Shown piece after piece: positions 32,769 through 41,539 of a stretch of DNA of 64,000 bases. The position numbers and the translations under genes were made by a program. Every line of letters starts with the position of its first letter. Position 1 is the first letter of the stretch. Source of the stretch: Christiangramia forsetii KT0803 (lineage in GTDB: Bacteria; Bacteroidota; Bacteroidia; Flavobacteriales; Flavobacteriaceae); contig NC_008571.1 in NCBI RefSeq assembly GCF_000060345.1, positions 3,352,501 to 3,416,500 of the forward strand, read 5' to 3'. The notes under the pieces were generated by a model. The model ran no database searches. It had not been told where the DNA came from and worked only from the letters and a program-made list of their open reading frames with translations.

Positions 32769-34109
32769 CTATTTTAAGGTCTTAACGATCTCACGATTTA
32801 GAAAGTAAGCTGTAATAATCGTTGAAATTACATCTGCTATAGGAAAGGATATCCACACCCCAATCTCTCCATAGTATTTTGGCAGAATTAATATTAGTGG
32901 AATAAATATAAATCCCTGCCTGGATAAGGTGAGTAAAAATGCCGGAACCGCTTTTCCTATTGCCTGAAAGTAGGCTGCCCCAATTAACTGAACAGCTACA
33001 ATTGGAATGGCTGCAAAAACCCAGCGCATTGCCGATGGGGTTTGTTCAATAATAGATGCTTCCTGTGTGAAAATTTTTACTAAGCTTGGAGCAAAAAACA
33101 TGATCCCCAGGAAAATTAACAATCCCATTCCACAGGCATATAGAATGGCTATATTGATGCTTTTTCTAACTCTTGGATATTTGCCGGCTCCATAATTAAA
33201 ACCTGCAATTGGTAAAAATCCCTGAGTAACTCCCAGAACCGGAAACAGTGCAAACATTAGCATTCGTGCAATAATCGCATATACCGTAACCGAATCTGCT
33301 CCTCCAAGGTCAAAAAGAATATTGTTCATTAAAAGATACGTAACGCTTACCACGGCCTGTCTTGCCAGAGTTACCACTCCCAAAGATGATATTTCCTTTA
33401 AAATTGGTAGATCCAATCTAAAATGTGAAAAACTAATCCTTAATTCTGAATTTTTCGACAGGAAAAACCAAACGATATAACCCAAACAGAATAAATAAGA
33501 GGCAGAAGATGCCAAAGCAGCACCTTCCATTCCCATATCCAGCCTGTTAATAAGAATATAATCTAAAATAAGGTTTGCTACGGAAGGGATGATCATTGCC
33601 GTCATCGCAAATTTAGGTTTCCCTTCAGCTCTAATCACATTATTCCCCATCATGGCCAAAGCCAGAAAGGGAACTCCACATAAAACGATGATGTAATATA
33701 TCTTTGCAGGATCAAAAATTTCCCCTTTTCCGCCAAATGCCGGGATTAGATCATTTACAAAGATCAATCCTGGGATCACCAGTCCAATAGCTAGTAATAT
33801 TGTTAGGGTAATCTGATTTCCAAAGGTCTTAAGCGCCTTAGGTGTATCATCCCCTCCCAGTGCCCTGGAAATTATAGACGAGCCTCCAATTCCTATGGCC
33901 ATCCCAAGCGCTGCAATAAAGAAAGAAACCGGAAGCACCACATTAATAGCTGCAATCGCTATTGGCCCGATCCAGTTTCCTACAAAAATAGTGTCTACAA
34001 GAATATTTAGGGACATCACAAGAATTCCCACAGATGCAGGTAGCGCTTGCTGGATAAGAAGCTTACCAATGGGTTTTTCGCCCAGTTCTTTAGAATTTTT
34101 GACGGCCAT
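32769..34109 (-). CDS. MATE-family efflux transporter
   Basis: 446-aa multidrug and toxin extrusion-type antiporter with twelve predicted helices in two MatE halves. N-terminal features are LGEKPIGKLLIQQALPASVG and GNWIGPIAIAAINVVLP, and the second half repeats the pattern after about 230. Its start overlaps the hemH stop by one base, so the two are co-transcribed. A tempting inference is export of porphyrin intermediates, but MATE proteins have broad substrates and nothing in the sequence shows this. Confidence 0.92.
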   Translation of the reverse strand: MAVKNSKELGEKPIGKLLIQQALPASVGILVMSLNILVDTIFVGNWIGPIAIAAINVVLPVSFFIAALGMAIGIGGSSIISRALGGDDTPKALKTFGNQITLTILLAIGLVIPGLIFVNDLIPAFGGKGEIFDPAKIYYIIVLCGVPFLALAMMGNNVIRAEGKPKFAMTAMIIPSVANLILDYILINRLDMGMEGAALASSASYLFCLGYIVWFFLSKNSELRISFSHFRLDLPILKEISSLGVVTLARQAVVSVTYLLMNNILFDLGGADSVTVYAIIARMLMFALFPVLGVTQGFLPIAGFNYGAGKYPRVRKSINIAILYACGMGLLIFLGIMFFAPSLVKIFTQEASIIEQTPSAMRWVFAAIPIVAVQLIGAAYFQAIGKAVPAFLLTLSRQGFIFIPLILILPKYYGEIGVWISFPIADVISTIITAYFLNREIVKTLK

Positions 34110-35143
34110 TAAGCTTCAACCGGCTTTTGATGCGCCCATTCGTCAATCCATCGGGAAAGTACTTTTACCCATTCTTCCCTGTCATTCAAACAAGGAACTA
34201 CCGTAAATTTTTCCCCTCCAACTTCATGAAAGATCTCTTCCCCTTCCATGGCGATTTCTTCCAGGGTTTCAAGACAGTCTGAAACAAAGGCCGGAGTTAC
34301 GATTGCAAGTTTTTTCATTCCCTGTTTTCCAAATCTTTCGATCGTACGATCTGTGTAAGGTTTTAACCAAGGATCAAACCCAAGCCTTGACTGAAAAGAA
34401 ACACTATACGTATTCTCTTTTAAACCTAAATATTCGGCAACAAGTCGGGTTGTTTCAAAACATTGGTGCCTGTAACAGAACTGATGCGCCGTAGAAGGAG
34501 ACTGGCAACAGGAACCGTCAATTTTACAATGAGAATTGGTAATATCGCTTTTTCTGATATGTCTTTCAGGAACCCCGTGATAAGAAAACAGTAAATGTTC
34601 ATATTCTTTATCCTGAAGCGATTCTGAAATGCTATTTGCAAGCGTTCTTATATAATCCGGATGATTGTAAAAAGATGGAACCGTGGTAAAGCTCATATCT
34701 GGAAAATGCTCTTTCCTGAGTTCTTCGGCCAGCACCAAAATAGTTTCCGTAGTTGCCATGGCAAACTGAGGATATAGCGGAAAAAGCAACACCTCATCTA
34801 CTCCCTGATCATGTAGCTCCTGCATTCCCTGCTTTATATTCGGGGTTCCGTAGCGCATAGCCAGCGAAATTGGAACCGAAGTATGATCATCTATTTTAGC
34901 CTGTAATCTTTCTGAAAGCACGATTAACGGTGAACCTTCTTCCCACCAGATTTTTTGATAAGCTTCGGCAGACTTTTTTGGTCTTGTATTCAGAACAATT
35001 CCTTTCACTAGAAGCGTTCGAGCCCAATAAGGAACATCGATTACCCGCTCGTCCATCAGGAATTCGCCAAGGTATTTTTTTACATCTTTCGGGTCGGTAC
35101 TATCGGGAGACCCCAGGTTGACCAGCAGTACACCTTTACTCAT
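34109..35143 (-). CDS. hemH: Ferrochelatase HemH
   Basis: 344-aa ferrochelatase inserting Fe(II) into protoporphyrin IX, the last step of protoheme synthesis. It has an N-terminal GVLLVNLGSPDS, the catalytic His motif LFSYHGVPERHI, and the C-terminal PAFVSDCLETLEEI with the conserved Glu. Four cysteines (HCKIDGSCCQ and QFCYRHQC) lie in the central part, a Cys-rich insertion seen in some bacterial enzymes that could hold a [2Fe-2S] cluster, but this is not proven here. It is first in an operon with the MATE transporter. Not linked in transcription to the hem run at 37 kb, which is on the other strand. Confidence 0.95.
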   Translation of the reverse strand: MSKGVLLVNLGSPDSTDPKDVKKYLGEFLMDERVIDVPYWARTLLVKGIVLNTRPKKSAEAYQKIWWEEGSPLIVLSERLQAKIDDHTSVPISLAMRYGTPNIKQGMQELHDQGVDEVLLFPLYPQFAMATTETILVLAEELRKEHFPDMSFTTVPSFYNHPDYIRTLANSISESLQDKEYEHLLFSYHGVPERHIRKSDITNSHCKIDGSCCQSPSTAHQFCYRHQCFETTRLVAEYLGLKENTYSVSFQSRLGFDPWLKPYTDRTIERFGKQGMKKLAIVTPAFVSDCLETLEEIAMEGEEIFHEVGGEKFTVVPCLNDREEWVKVLSRWIDEWAHQKPVEA

Positions 35144-35262
35144 AATTTTTCTTTTTCAGGTCAAAAATAATATTCTGTATACTTCTATTCATGTTTTTAT
35201 CATCGGAGTTTTCTATAATTAGATAATTGTATATCCGATTATAGTAAGAATAGAGAACTCGT

Positions 35263-35298
35263 CACTCTGTCCCGATAACTATCGCGATTGTTTCAGGG
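35263..35298. repeat. Dispersed palindromic repeat, degenerate copy 2
   Basis: Partial match to the element at 24873-24907: CTGTCCCGATAACTATCGCG then a TTTCAGGG end. The inner palindrome is decayed. It lies in the 280-bp gap between hemH and thuA, which otherwise shows no feature. Confidence 0.5.
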
Positions 35299-35358
35299 AT
35301 TAATTCATGAGGTTCTGAAACCAGTTCAGGGTAAAGCCATTTGTCAATTTACAGACAA

Positions 35359-36081
35359 TCAATTATCTAATGCGAATTCAATACATCTGCTTAAATGCTC
35401 CAGAAAATCAGGTTCAGAATAAGATTCTGAGGTATGACCTCCGCCAGTGTAAATAGATTTCCCTCCTCCGCGATAATTCTGAAACCAGGCAATAGGATGA
35501 AAATCTCCATTTTCGCCTCCTTCATAACTACTTTCATCCAACGTCATTAGTACATTTAAACCTGTAGCAATATTTTTATAATTATACCACTCATCTGTTC
35601 TTTTCCATTTATCATCCTGCAAGTGATCTAAGGTGCTATGCTGCGGCATTTTTATATTTACAATTGCTTCCTGAACCTTTGGATGACTTTTAAAATATGC
35701 TCCAACCAGATCTCCATACCATCTCCAGTTATATTCGGTATCTGCGGCAGCATGAATTCCGAAGAAATTCCCGCCATTATCCATATAATTTTGAAAAGCC
35801 GTTTGTTCTTCCATATTCAAAATATCCCCGGTGGTATTTAAAAAAATGACCAGGTCTATCTCCTGCATATTATTTTCAGTAAAAAACCTGCTATCCTGAC
35901 TTGTGATACTTTTGAAATTAATTTCGTTCCCGATTCTTTGAATTGCCTGAATCCCATCTTCAATAGAATTATGCCTGAAACCCTCGGTTTTAGAAAAGAT
36001 CAAAACCTGCTTTTCCTGAGCTGATAAAGCAGAAATATTCAGAATAGTAAAACAAATGATCACAGAAAATAAAAATTTCAT
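35359..36081 (-). CDS. ThuA-domain protein, exported
   Basis: 240-aa secreted ThuA-like (class I glutamine amidotransferase-like) protein. It has a signal peptide MKFLFSVIICFTILNISALSAQ, then VLIFSKTEGFRHNSIEDGIQAI, VIFLNTTGDILNMEEQTAFQNYM and GGNFFGIHAAADTEYNW, and it ends with GGGKSIYTGGGHTSESY. These are the standard ThuA segments (FRHxSI, IHxA, GHT). The ATG at 36081 gives the cleanest signal peptide, but an ATG at 36090 is possible. ThuA proteins have been tied to trehalose and other sugar metabolism, with no enzymatic activity established. It follows the AraC-family gene by 11 bp and is probably co-transcribed with it. Confidence 0.85.
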   Translation of the reverse strand: MKFLFSVIICFTILNISALSAQEKQVLIFSKTEGFRHNSIEDGIQAIQRIGNEINFKSITSQDSRFFTENNMQEIDLVIFLNTTGDILNMEEQTAFQNYMDNGGNFFGIHAAADTEYNWRWYGDLVGAYFKSHPKVQEAIVNIKMPQHSTLDHLQDDKWKRTDEWYNYKNIATGLNVLMTLDESSYEGGENGDFHPIAWFQNYRGGGKSIYTGGGHTSESYSEPDFLEHLSRCIEFALDN

Positions 36082-36092
36082 AGCATGCATTT

Positions 36093-36983
36093 TTAGTTAA
36101 TAGACAATGTATATTTCTTGGGCGTAGTACCGAATTTCTTTTTGAAACCAGCTATAAAATGACTTGCCGTACTATAACCTACTTTTAATCCCACCTCATT
36201 TACATTGTAATCTCCAGACTCTAGGAGCTTACGAGCATATTCCATTTTGTAATCGAACAAAAAGCTGTAAACCGAATCTCCATAAATCTGCTTAAAACCT
36301 TCCTTTAATTTTTTAAGACTCAAGCCTATTTCTTCTGAAAGCTCCTGCAAAGAAGGCGGCTCAGCCATACGGGAAATTACAATGTCTTTAGCCCTTCTTA
36401 TTTTTTTGATGTTTTCCTCATCACTTAAAAAAGGACATTGTTCCAAATCTGGATTTTCAGATTTATTAAAATACAGGCTCATCAGCTCAAAAGCTTTCGC
36501 TTTAAAGTAAAGATTTTTAATACTGGGAGTTAGATTAAAATTCATCAATTGATTGAGGACAACGGCCATAGAAGGAGAAACCGGTGCATCTTTATAGTAT
36601 TTTTTATCTTTATTGTCGGTACTCAAAAAAGTAATATAATCGGCTTCCTGGGAAAATAGAGCGTGGAATTTTTTGATGGAAATTACCAGTGAGATCAACC
36701 AGGTTTCGGCTTCCAAAGAAACATTCAACGGCAGGTCCCGCTGAGGATTATACAACAACAGGGAATTTTCTTCCTTTAGCGGCAGTTCATAACTACCATT
36801 ATTAAAAAGAAACTTGCTGTTTCCCTTCACATTAAAATGAAACTGGATAAAACTATTGTCTATATCCCTGGACATCAATTTTGTATCTGCAGTATCGTTC
36901 TGAAATTTCAGAATAAATAAACCATCTTCAATCTTTATCTCTTCAGAAATACTTACAGCGTTATTTTTTAAATGACTTTCCAT
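36093..36983 (-). CDS. AraC-family transcriptional regulator
   Basis: 296-aa regulator with an N-terminal cupin-like effector domain (about 10-180, SFIQFHFNVKGNSKFLFNNGSYEL) and a C-terminal double helix-turn-helix (about 200-296). The HTH pair is PSLQELSEEIGLSLKKLKEGFKQIYG then NEVGLKVGYSTASHFIAGFKKKFGTTPKKY. The spacing and the KLKxGFKxxYG helix resemble PchR/YbtA-type regulators that sense ferric siderophores. The ATG at 36983 is chosen over an upstream TTG. The leader contains a perfect palindrome (37003-37019) nearly identical to the site before feoA. It is divergent from hemA, so it may control hemA, thuA or both. Effector unknown. Confidence 0.88.
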   Translation of the reverse strand: MESHLKNNAVSISEEIKIEDGLFILKFQNDTADTKLMSRDIDNSFIQFHFNVKGNSKFLFNNGSYELPLKEENSLLLYNPQRDLPLNVSLEAETWLISLVISIKKFHALFSQEADYITFLSTDNKDKKYYKDAPVSPSMAVVLNQLMNFNLTPSIKNLYFKAKAFELMSLYFNKSENPDLEQCPFLSDEENIKKIRRAKDIVISRMAEPPSLQELSEEIGLSLKKLKEGFKQIYGDSVYSFLFDYKMEYARKLLESGDYNVNEVGLKVGYSTASHFIAGFKKKFGTTPKKYTLSIN

Positions 36984-37002
36984 AAAATACAATTTTTATT
37001 TA

Positions 37003-37019
37003 TTTAGAATCAATCTAAA
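37003..37019 (-). promoter_or_regulatory. Candidate iron box in the leader of the AraC gene
   Basis: Perfect palindrome TTTAGA-ATCAA-TCTAAA, 20 bp upstream of the ATG at 36983. It is identical to the feoA site at 16 of 17 positions. It lies downstream of the likely -7 box (37050-37057), so a bound repressor would act as a roadblock. Confidence 0.55.
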
Positions 37020-37049
37020 CAAACAGCCTCAAAGCAGCTATCATTACTA

Positions 37050-37076
37050 CAAAAGTATGGCATTTTCATATTTCAA
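37050..37076 (-). promoter_or_regulatory. Promoter of the AraC gene
   Basis: On the minus strand TTG (37074-37076) and TACTTTTG (37050-37057) are 16 bp apart, a reasonable fit to the Bacteroidota promoter. Confidence 0.45.
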
Positions 37077-37152
37077 GTCCTATTTTCATGATAATTATCA
37101 TCTATCGACACATTTAGTGCTTCTAGCGTTACTTTTTCGTTAAGGCTTATAT

Positions 37153-37160
37153 TATTTTTG
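37153..37160 (+). promoter_or_regulatory. -7 box (TATTTTTG) of the hemA operon
   Basis: TAnnTTTG match 24 bp before the ATG at 37185; the -33 element is weak. Its TTG is in frame with hemA and would be a false start. Confidence 0.5.
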
Positions 37161-37184
37161 CAGCGGTATTCCCTAAACCATTAC

Positions 37185-38441
37185 ATGGAAGATTATCACA
37201 TTTCTAGAGGAAAGCACTTTTACACCATAGGTTTAAGTTACAAAAAGGCCGATGCCGAGATTAGAGGACATTTTAGTCTTACTGAAGAATCTAAGCAGCG
37301 ATTGCTTGAACAGGCAAAAGAAGAAGGCATTGATGGTATTTTAGTAACATCTACTTGCAACCGAACCGAAATTTACGGCTTCGCACAACATCCATTTCAG
37401 CTTATCAAATTACTTTGTGAACATACTCACGGCACCGTGGAAGAGTTTGAAAAAGTAGCATACGTTTATAAAAACAAACAGGCAATAACTCATATTTTTA
37501 AGGTAGGAACCGGGCTGGATAGTCAGATTCTGGGAGATTTTGAAATTATCAGTCAGTTAAAAATCGCCTTTGTAAGATCTAAAAAACTCGGGCTGGTAAA
37601 TGCATTTTTAGAACGCCTTGTAAATGCGGTTATTCAGGCCAGCAAGCGAATTAAGAATGAGACAGAGATTTCTACCGGGGCAACTTCGGTATCTTTCGCT
37701 TCAGTACAGTATATTTTAAAACATATTGATAAAGTTTCTGAAAAGAATATTTTGCTTTTCGGAACCGGGAAAATTGGTAGAAATACTTGTGAAAACCTAG
37801 TGAAACATACCAGAAATAATCATATTACTTTAATAAACCGTACCAAGGATAAAGCCGAAAGGATTGCCGGAAAATTCAATTTAATCGTTAAAGATTATGC
37901 CGATCTTCAGGCGGAAATTAGAAATAGCGATATTTTAATCGTCGCTACCGGGGCTCAAAATCCTACGATTTCCAAAGAGCTTATCTATCCAAAAAAGGAG
38001 CTTCTTATCCTCGATCTTTCTATTCCGAAGAATGTTTCAGATGATGTTCACGAGTTGGAAAATGTGAAATTGATCCATCTCGATCATCTTTCTCAAATGA
38101 CCGATGAAACTTTGGAAAAACGCAAACAATTTATTCCGCAGGCCAAAGAAATAATCACTGAAGTTGAAAGTGAATTTAACCGGTGGCTGGAAACCAGAAA
38201 ATTCGCTCCTACCATTAAAGCTTTGAAAAAGAAGCTAAAAACGATGAAAGATGATGAGCTTGATTTTCAGCGGAAAAAAATATCTGACTTTAACGATGAA
38301 CAGGCTGAAATTGTAAGCAACAGGATCATTCAAAAGATCATGAAACATTTCGCCAATCATCTAAAAGGAGATGCTGAAACTACTGATGAGAGTCTGGAAC
38401 TTATTCAGAAAGTCTTTCAACTTGAAGAGGTTAACAAATGA
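37185..38441 (+). CDS. hemA: Glutamyl-tRNA reductase HemA
   Basis: 418-aa NADPH-dependent glutamyl-tRNA reductase, the first committed step of C5 tetrapyrrole synthesis. The catalytic Cys58 is in TSTCNRTEIYG, SQILGDFEIISQLK is the substrate loop, and a Rossmann segment LLFGTGKIGRNTC and the C-terminal dimerisation helix are present. The ATG at 37185 is used because an in-frame TTG at 37158 sits in the -7 box. First gene of the run hemA-hemC-hemD-hemE-unknown-hemF-(four-helix gene)-hemB; its stop overlaps hemC by 4 bases. Divergent from the AraC-family gene, which could regulate it. Confidence 0.97.
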   Translation: MEDYHISRGKHFYTIGLSYKKADAEIRGHFSLTEESKQRLLEQAKEEGIDGILVTSTCNRTEIYGFAQHPFQLIKLLCEHTHGTVEEFEKVAYVYKNKQAITHIFKVGTGLDSQILGDFEIISQLKIAFVRSKKLGLVNAFLERLVNAVIQASKRIKNETEISTGATSVSFASVQYILKHIDKVSEKNILLFGTGKIGRNTCENLVKHTRNNHITLINRTKDKAERIAGKFNLIVKDYADLQAEIRNSDILIVATGAQNPTISKELIYPKKELLILDLSIPKNVSDDVHELENVKLIHLDHLSQMTDETLEKRKQFIPQAKEIITEVESEFNRWLETRKFAPTIKALKKKLKTMKDDELDFQRKKISDFNDEQAEIVSNRIIQKIMKHFANHLKGDAETTDESLELIQKVFQLEEVNK

Positions 38442-39355
38442 GTAAAGTAATTAGAATTGGTACACGCGATAGCGAACTTGCGCTCTGGCAGGCCAAAACC
38501 GTACAAAAAGCTCTGGAAAGTACGGGGCATCAAACCGAACTGGTTCCGGTAAAATCTACCGGAGACCTCAATTTGGATCAGCCACTTTATGAAATGGGCA
38601 TTACCGGGATATTTACGAAAACCCTCGATGTTGCCATGATAAATGGCGATGTTGATATTGCGGTACATTCCATGAAAGATGTTCCTACAGCACTTCCAAA
38701 AGGTATTGTGGAAGCTGCTATTATGAAAAGGGCCAACAGCAAAGATCTTCTTATTCATAAAGGAGTGGAATTTTTAGAAAATGAAGAGGGCACCATCGCA
38801 ACCGGAAGTCTTCGGAGAAAAGCGCAATGGCTTCATAAATATCCCAATCATAAAGTAGTAGATCTTCGTGGGAATGTAAATACCCGCATGCAGAAACTAA
38901 ATGATAATAACTGGAACGGAGCGATTTTCGCTGCTGCCGGACTGGAACGAATAGAAATAAAGCCTGAGAACTTTATAGATCTCAATTGGATGATTCCCGC
39001 TCCTGCACAGGGTGCGATGCTCATTGTTGCCATGGAAGAAGATGAGTATTGCAGAAGAGCGCTTTCGGTTTTAAACCACAAGGAATCTGAACTTTGCGTT
39101 CATGTAGAGCGTGAATTTTTGAAAACTCTGGAAGGTGGATGTACCGCTCCCATTGGAGCTTTGGCCAAAATTCTGAATAATCATGTTCATTTTCATGGTG
39201 CATTATTCAGTTTAGACGGAAAAAAGAAGATGGAAGTAGAAAGATCTCTGCCTGTTGCTGAAATTGAAGATATGGGGAAAGAATGTGCGCAGGAAATTTT
39301 AAAAAATGGCGGCAAAGAGTTAATGGCTAATATCAAATCGGTATTAAACAACTAA
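38438..39355 (+). CDS. hemC: Porphobilinogen deaminase (hydroxymethylbilane synthase) HemC
   Basis: 305-aa enzyme joining four porphobilinogens into hydroxymethylbilane. The dipyrromethane cofactor Cys235 is in LEGGCTAPIGA, catalytic Asp81 in AVHSMKDVP, and the Arg-rich cofactor site is GSLRRKAQ and DLRGNVNTR. N-terminal IGTRDSELALWQA is canonical. Translation is coupled to hemA by an ATGA overlap, and hemD follows 3 bp later. Confidence 0.97.
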   Translation: MSKVIRIGTRDSELALWQAKTVQKALESTGHQTELVPVKSTGDLNLDQPLYEMGITGIFTKTLDVAMINGDVDIAVHSMKDVPTALPKGIVEAAIMKRANSKDLLIHKGVEFLENEEGTIATGSLRRKAQWLHKYPNHKVVDLRGNVNTRMQKLNDNNWNGAIFAAAGLERIEIKPENFIDLNWMIPAPAQGAMLIVAMEEDEYCRRALSVLNHKESELCVHVEREFLKTLEGGCTAPIGALAKILNNHVHFHGALFSLDGKKKMEVERSLPVAEIEDMGKECAQEILKNGGKELMANIKSVLNN

Positions 39356-39358
39356 GCA

Positions 39359-40009
39359 ATGCCCAGCGTTCTTTCTACGAAAAAATTAGCACTTAATCAG
39401 AAGGAATTACTACTGAATAGCGGAATAGGATTCGTAGAATATGACGCAATTTCCATTAAGTCCATTGATTTCGATCTTAAAAAAGAAGTCTTTGAAAATA
39501 CCATTTTCACCAGTAAGAATGCAGTAAGGGCTATTCAGGGAAAAGATATAAAAATTAAAAACTGTTTTTGTGTTGGAGAGAAAACCGCAACATTTCTGAA
39601 CGAAAAGGGATTTTCGGTTTTAGAAACCGCTGACAATGGAACAGACTTAGCTCAAAAAATTATTCAGAAGCATCGCGAAAAACAGTTTCATTTTTTCTGC
39701 GGAAATAAGCGAAGAGAGGAATTGCCTCAATTATTAAAGAAAAGCAACATTCAGCTTTCGGAAACTGTTGTTTATAAAACAGCTTTAAATCCAAAGAAAT
39801 TTGAATCTCATTTTGATGGAATTCTTTTTTTTAGTCCGAGTGCTGTTCAGAGTTTTACAAAAAAAAATAAAATAAATTCCATTGCTTTTTGCATTGGAGA
39901 AACCACGGCTAATGAAGTTAAAAAGCATTCAGAAAATGTAGTCATAGCTTCTAAACCTAGTATTGAAAATGTGATTGTAAAGGTGGTTTCAAATTTAAAG
40001 AACATATAA
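39359..40009 (+). CDS. hemD: Uroporphyrinogen-III synthase HemD
   Basis: 216-aa two-lobed cyclase converting hydroxymethylbilane to uroporphyrinogen III. HemD sequences diverge strongly; visible family marks are [35 protein letters not shown], and the [10 protein letters not shown] and [13 protein letters not shown] pair near the end. Place between hemC and hemE makes the call secure. Start ATG at 39359 is 3 bp after the hemC stop. Confidence 0.9.
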   Translation: MPSVLSTKKLALNQKELLLNSGIGFVEYDAISIKSIDFDLKKEVFENTIFTSKNAVRAIQGKDIKIKNCFCVGEKTATFLNEKGFSVLETADNGTDLAQKIIQKHREKQFHFFCGNKRREELPQLLKKSNIQLSETVVYKTALNPKKFESHFDGILFFSPSAVQSFTKKNKINSIAFCIGETTANEVKKHSENVVIASKPSIENVIVKVVSNLKNI

Positions 40010-40022
40010 AATACATCAGGAA

Positions 40023-41048
40023 ATGATAAAGAACGATCTATTACTAAAAGCTTTAAAAGGAGAATCTGTAGAACGCCCTCCCGTTTGGATGATGCGACAG
40101 GCAGGAAGATATCTGCCAGATTTTATGAAACTTAAAGAAAAGTACGATTTCTTTACCCGTTGCAGAACTCCGGAGCTTGCTACAGAAATTACGGTAATGC
40201 CCATAAGACAAATTGGTCCTGATGCTGCAATTCTCTTTAGCGATATTCTGGTAGTTCCTCAAGCGATGAATATTGAGGTGGAGATGAAACCGGGAGTTGG
40301 GCCATGGTTGCCAAATCCTATTGATTCTCCCAAAAAGGTAGAACAGGTGATTGTTCCTGATGTGAATGAAGAATTAGGATATGTATTTGAAGCTATCAAA
40401 ATGACGAAGCAGGAACTTAATGATGAGGTTCCATTAATAGGTTTTGCCGGTTCTCCATGGACCATTTTATGTTATTGCGTACAGGGACAGGGTTCAAAAA
40501 CTTTCGACAAAGCTAAAAGATTCTGTTTTATGAATCCTATCGCGGCCCACACCCTACTTCAGAAGATTACAGACACAACTATCGCTTATTTAAAGGAAAA
40601 AGTAAAAGCAGGCGTAGATGCCGTTCAGCTTTTTGATTCCTGGGGTGGATTATTAGAACCTAAGGATTATCAGGAGTTTTCATGGAAATACATGCAGCAG
40701 ATCATTGAAGCTTTAAAAGATGAAGTTCCGGTAATCGCCTACGGAAAAGGATGCTGGTTTGCTCTGGATAAAATGGCGAAATCTGGTGCCGCAGCACTGG
40801 GTGTAGACTGGACGTGTGAAGCAAGAAACGCAAGATATTTAAGTGGCGGAGAGATCACGCTACAAGGGAATTTTGATCCGGCGAGGTTATATTCTAAACC
40901 TATTGAAATAAAATATATGGTTAATGATATGATTAAAGCCTTCGGAAAAGACCGATATATCGCAAATCTTGGTCATGGAATTTTGCCGAACATTCCAGTA
41001 GATAATGCCAAAGCCTTTGTAGATGCTGTAAAAGAATATAAGGAGTAA
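40023..41048 (+). CDS. hemE: Uroporphyrinogen decarboxylase HemE
   Basis: 341-aa TIM-barrel enzyme decarboxylating the four acetate side chains to give coproporphyrinogen III. N-terminal signature [14 protein letters not shown] carries the conserved Arg residues, and [13 protein letters not shown] has the catalytic Asp. The second signature [12 protein letters not shown] and C-terminal [14 protein letters not shown] are intact. The next gene begins with GTG directly after its stop and has AAGGAG inside the end of hemE as a strong ribosome site. Confidence 0.97.
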   Translation: MIKNDLLLKALKGESVERPPVWMMRQAGRYLPDFMKLKEKYDFFTRCRTPELATEITVMPIRQIGPDAAILFSDILVVPQAMNIEVEMKPGVGPWLPNPIDSPKKVEQVIVPDVNEELGYVFEAIKMTKQELNDEVPLIGFAGSPWTILCYCVQGQGSKTFDKAKRFCFMNPIAAHTLLQKITDTTIAYLKEKVKAGVDAVQLFDSWGGLLEPKDYQEFSWKYMQQIIEALKDEVPVIAYGKGCWFALDKMAKSGAAALGVDWTCEARNARYLSGGEITLQGNFDPARLYSKPIEIKYMVNDMIKAFGKDRYIANLGHGILPNIPVDNAKAFVDAVKEYKE

Positions 41049-41528
41049 GTGTTAATCTGGAATAGGCTCAAAAGCTTGAATTTTCGACAAATATTGAGGC
41101 TTTCTAAGTTTTTCATAACGCGTCCACTTTATATTATTCCAACCTACAAAGCAACCAGAAGGACACTAAAAATTTGCAATACTAAATTTGGAAAAGAACA
41201 TCATCTGGACAATAAGGCAAACGCATTTAGACATGCCTTATGGAATTTTATACTTTGTGAAGCTTATTTTGAAATTTCAAAATCTGTAGAAAAAGCTCTA
41301 TTTCAAAGTAAAAGAATAACAGATTTACATGAAGATCTATTTCCAAATTCAGCACCGGCAAGGTTAATGGACCTGCATAATAATAAAGTTGGGAGAACGC
41401 TGTTTAATATGGATAATCAGTTGGAGATCGTAAATCACCTCGAACTGATGATGGAAAATGCTAGAAAATTAGCGCCTTTTCCAGAAGTGAAAAATTCCGA
41501 TACCTATCTGGTATATTTAGAAGACTGA
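41049..41528 (+). CDS. Conserved protein of unknown function inside the heme operon (DUF6973-like)
   Basis: 159-aa cytoplasmic protein with no firm function. It carries a set of polar motifs: KANAFRHALWNF (about 57-68), DLHEDLFPNSAPARLMDLHNNKVGRTLF (about 97-124; His, Asp, Glu, Asn), which resemble DUF6973-type proteins where the same FRHALW and DLHNNxxGR occur. This spacing of His/Asp/Asn looks like a metal or phosphate site; hydrolase activity is speculation. The start is GTG at 41049, right after hemE, preceded by a good AAGGAG at 41040-41045, unusual for this group, which suggests tight coupling. hemF begins 11 bp after the stop. Confidence 0.75.
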   Translation: MLIWNRLKSLNFRQILRLSKFFITRPLYIIPTYKATRRTLKICNTKFGKEHHLDNKANAFRHALWNFILCEAYFEISKSVEKALFQSKRITDLHEDLFPNSAPARLMDLHNNKVGRTLFNMDNQLEIVNHLELMMENARKLAPFPEVKNSDTYLVYLED

Positions 41529-41539
41529 AAAATAAACTA

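Noticed and set aside
32769-34109. MATE protein as a dedicated porphyrin exporter
   Set aside because: Only its operon with hemH supports this; no sequence feature shows the substrate.
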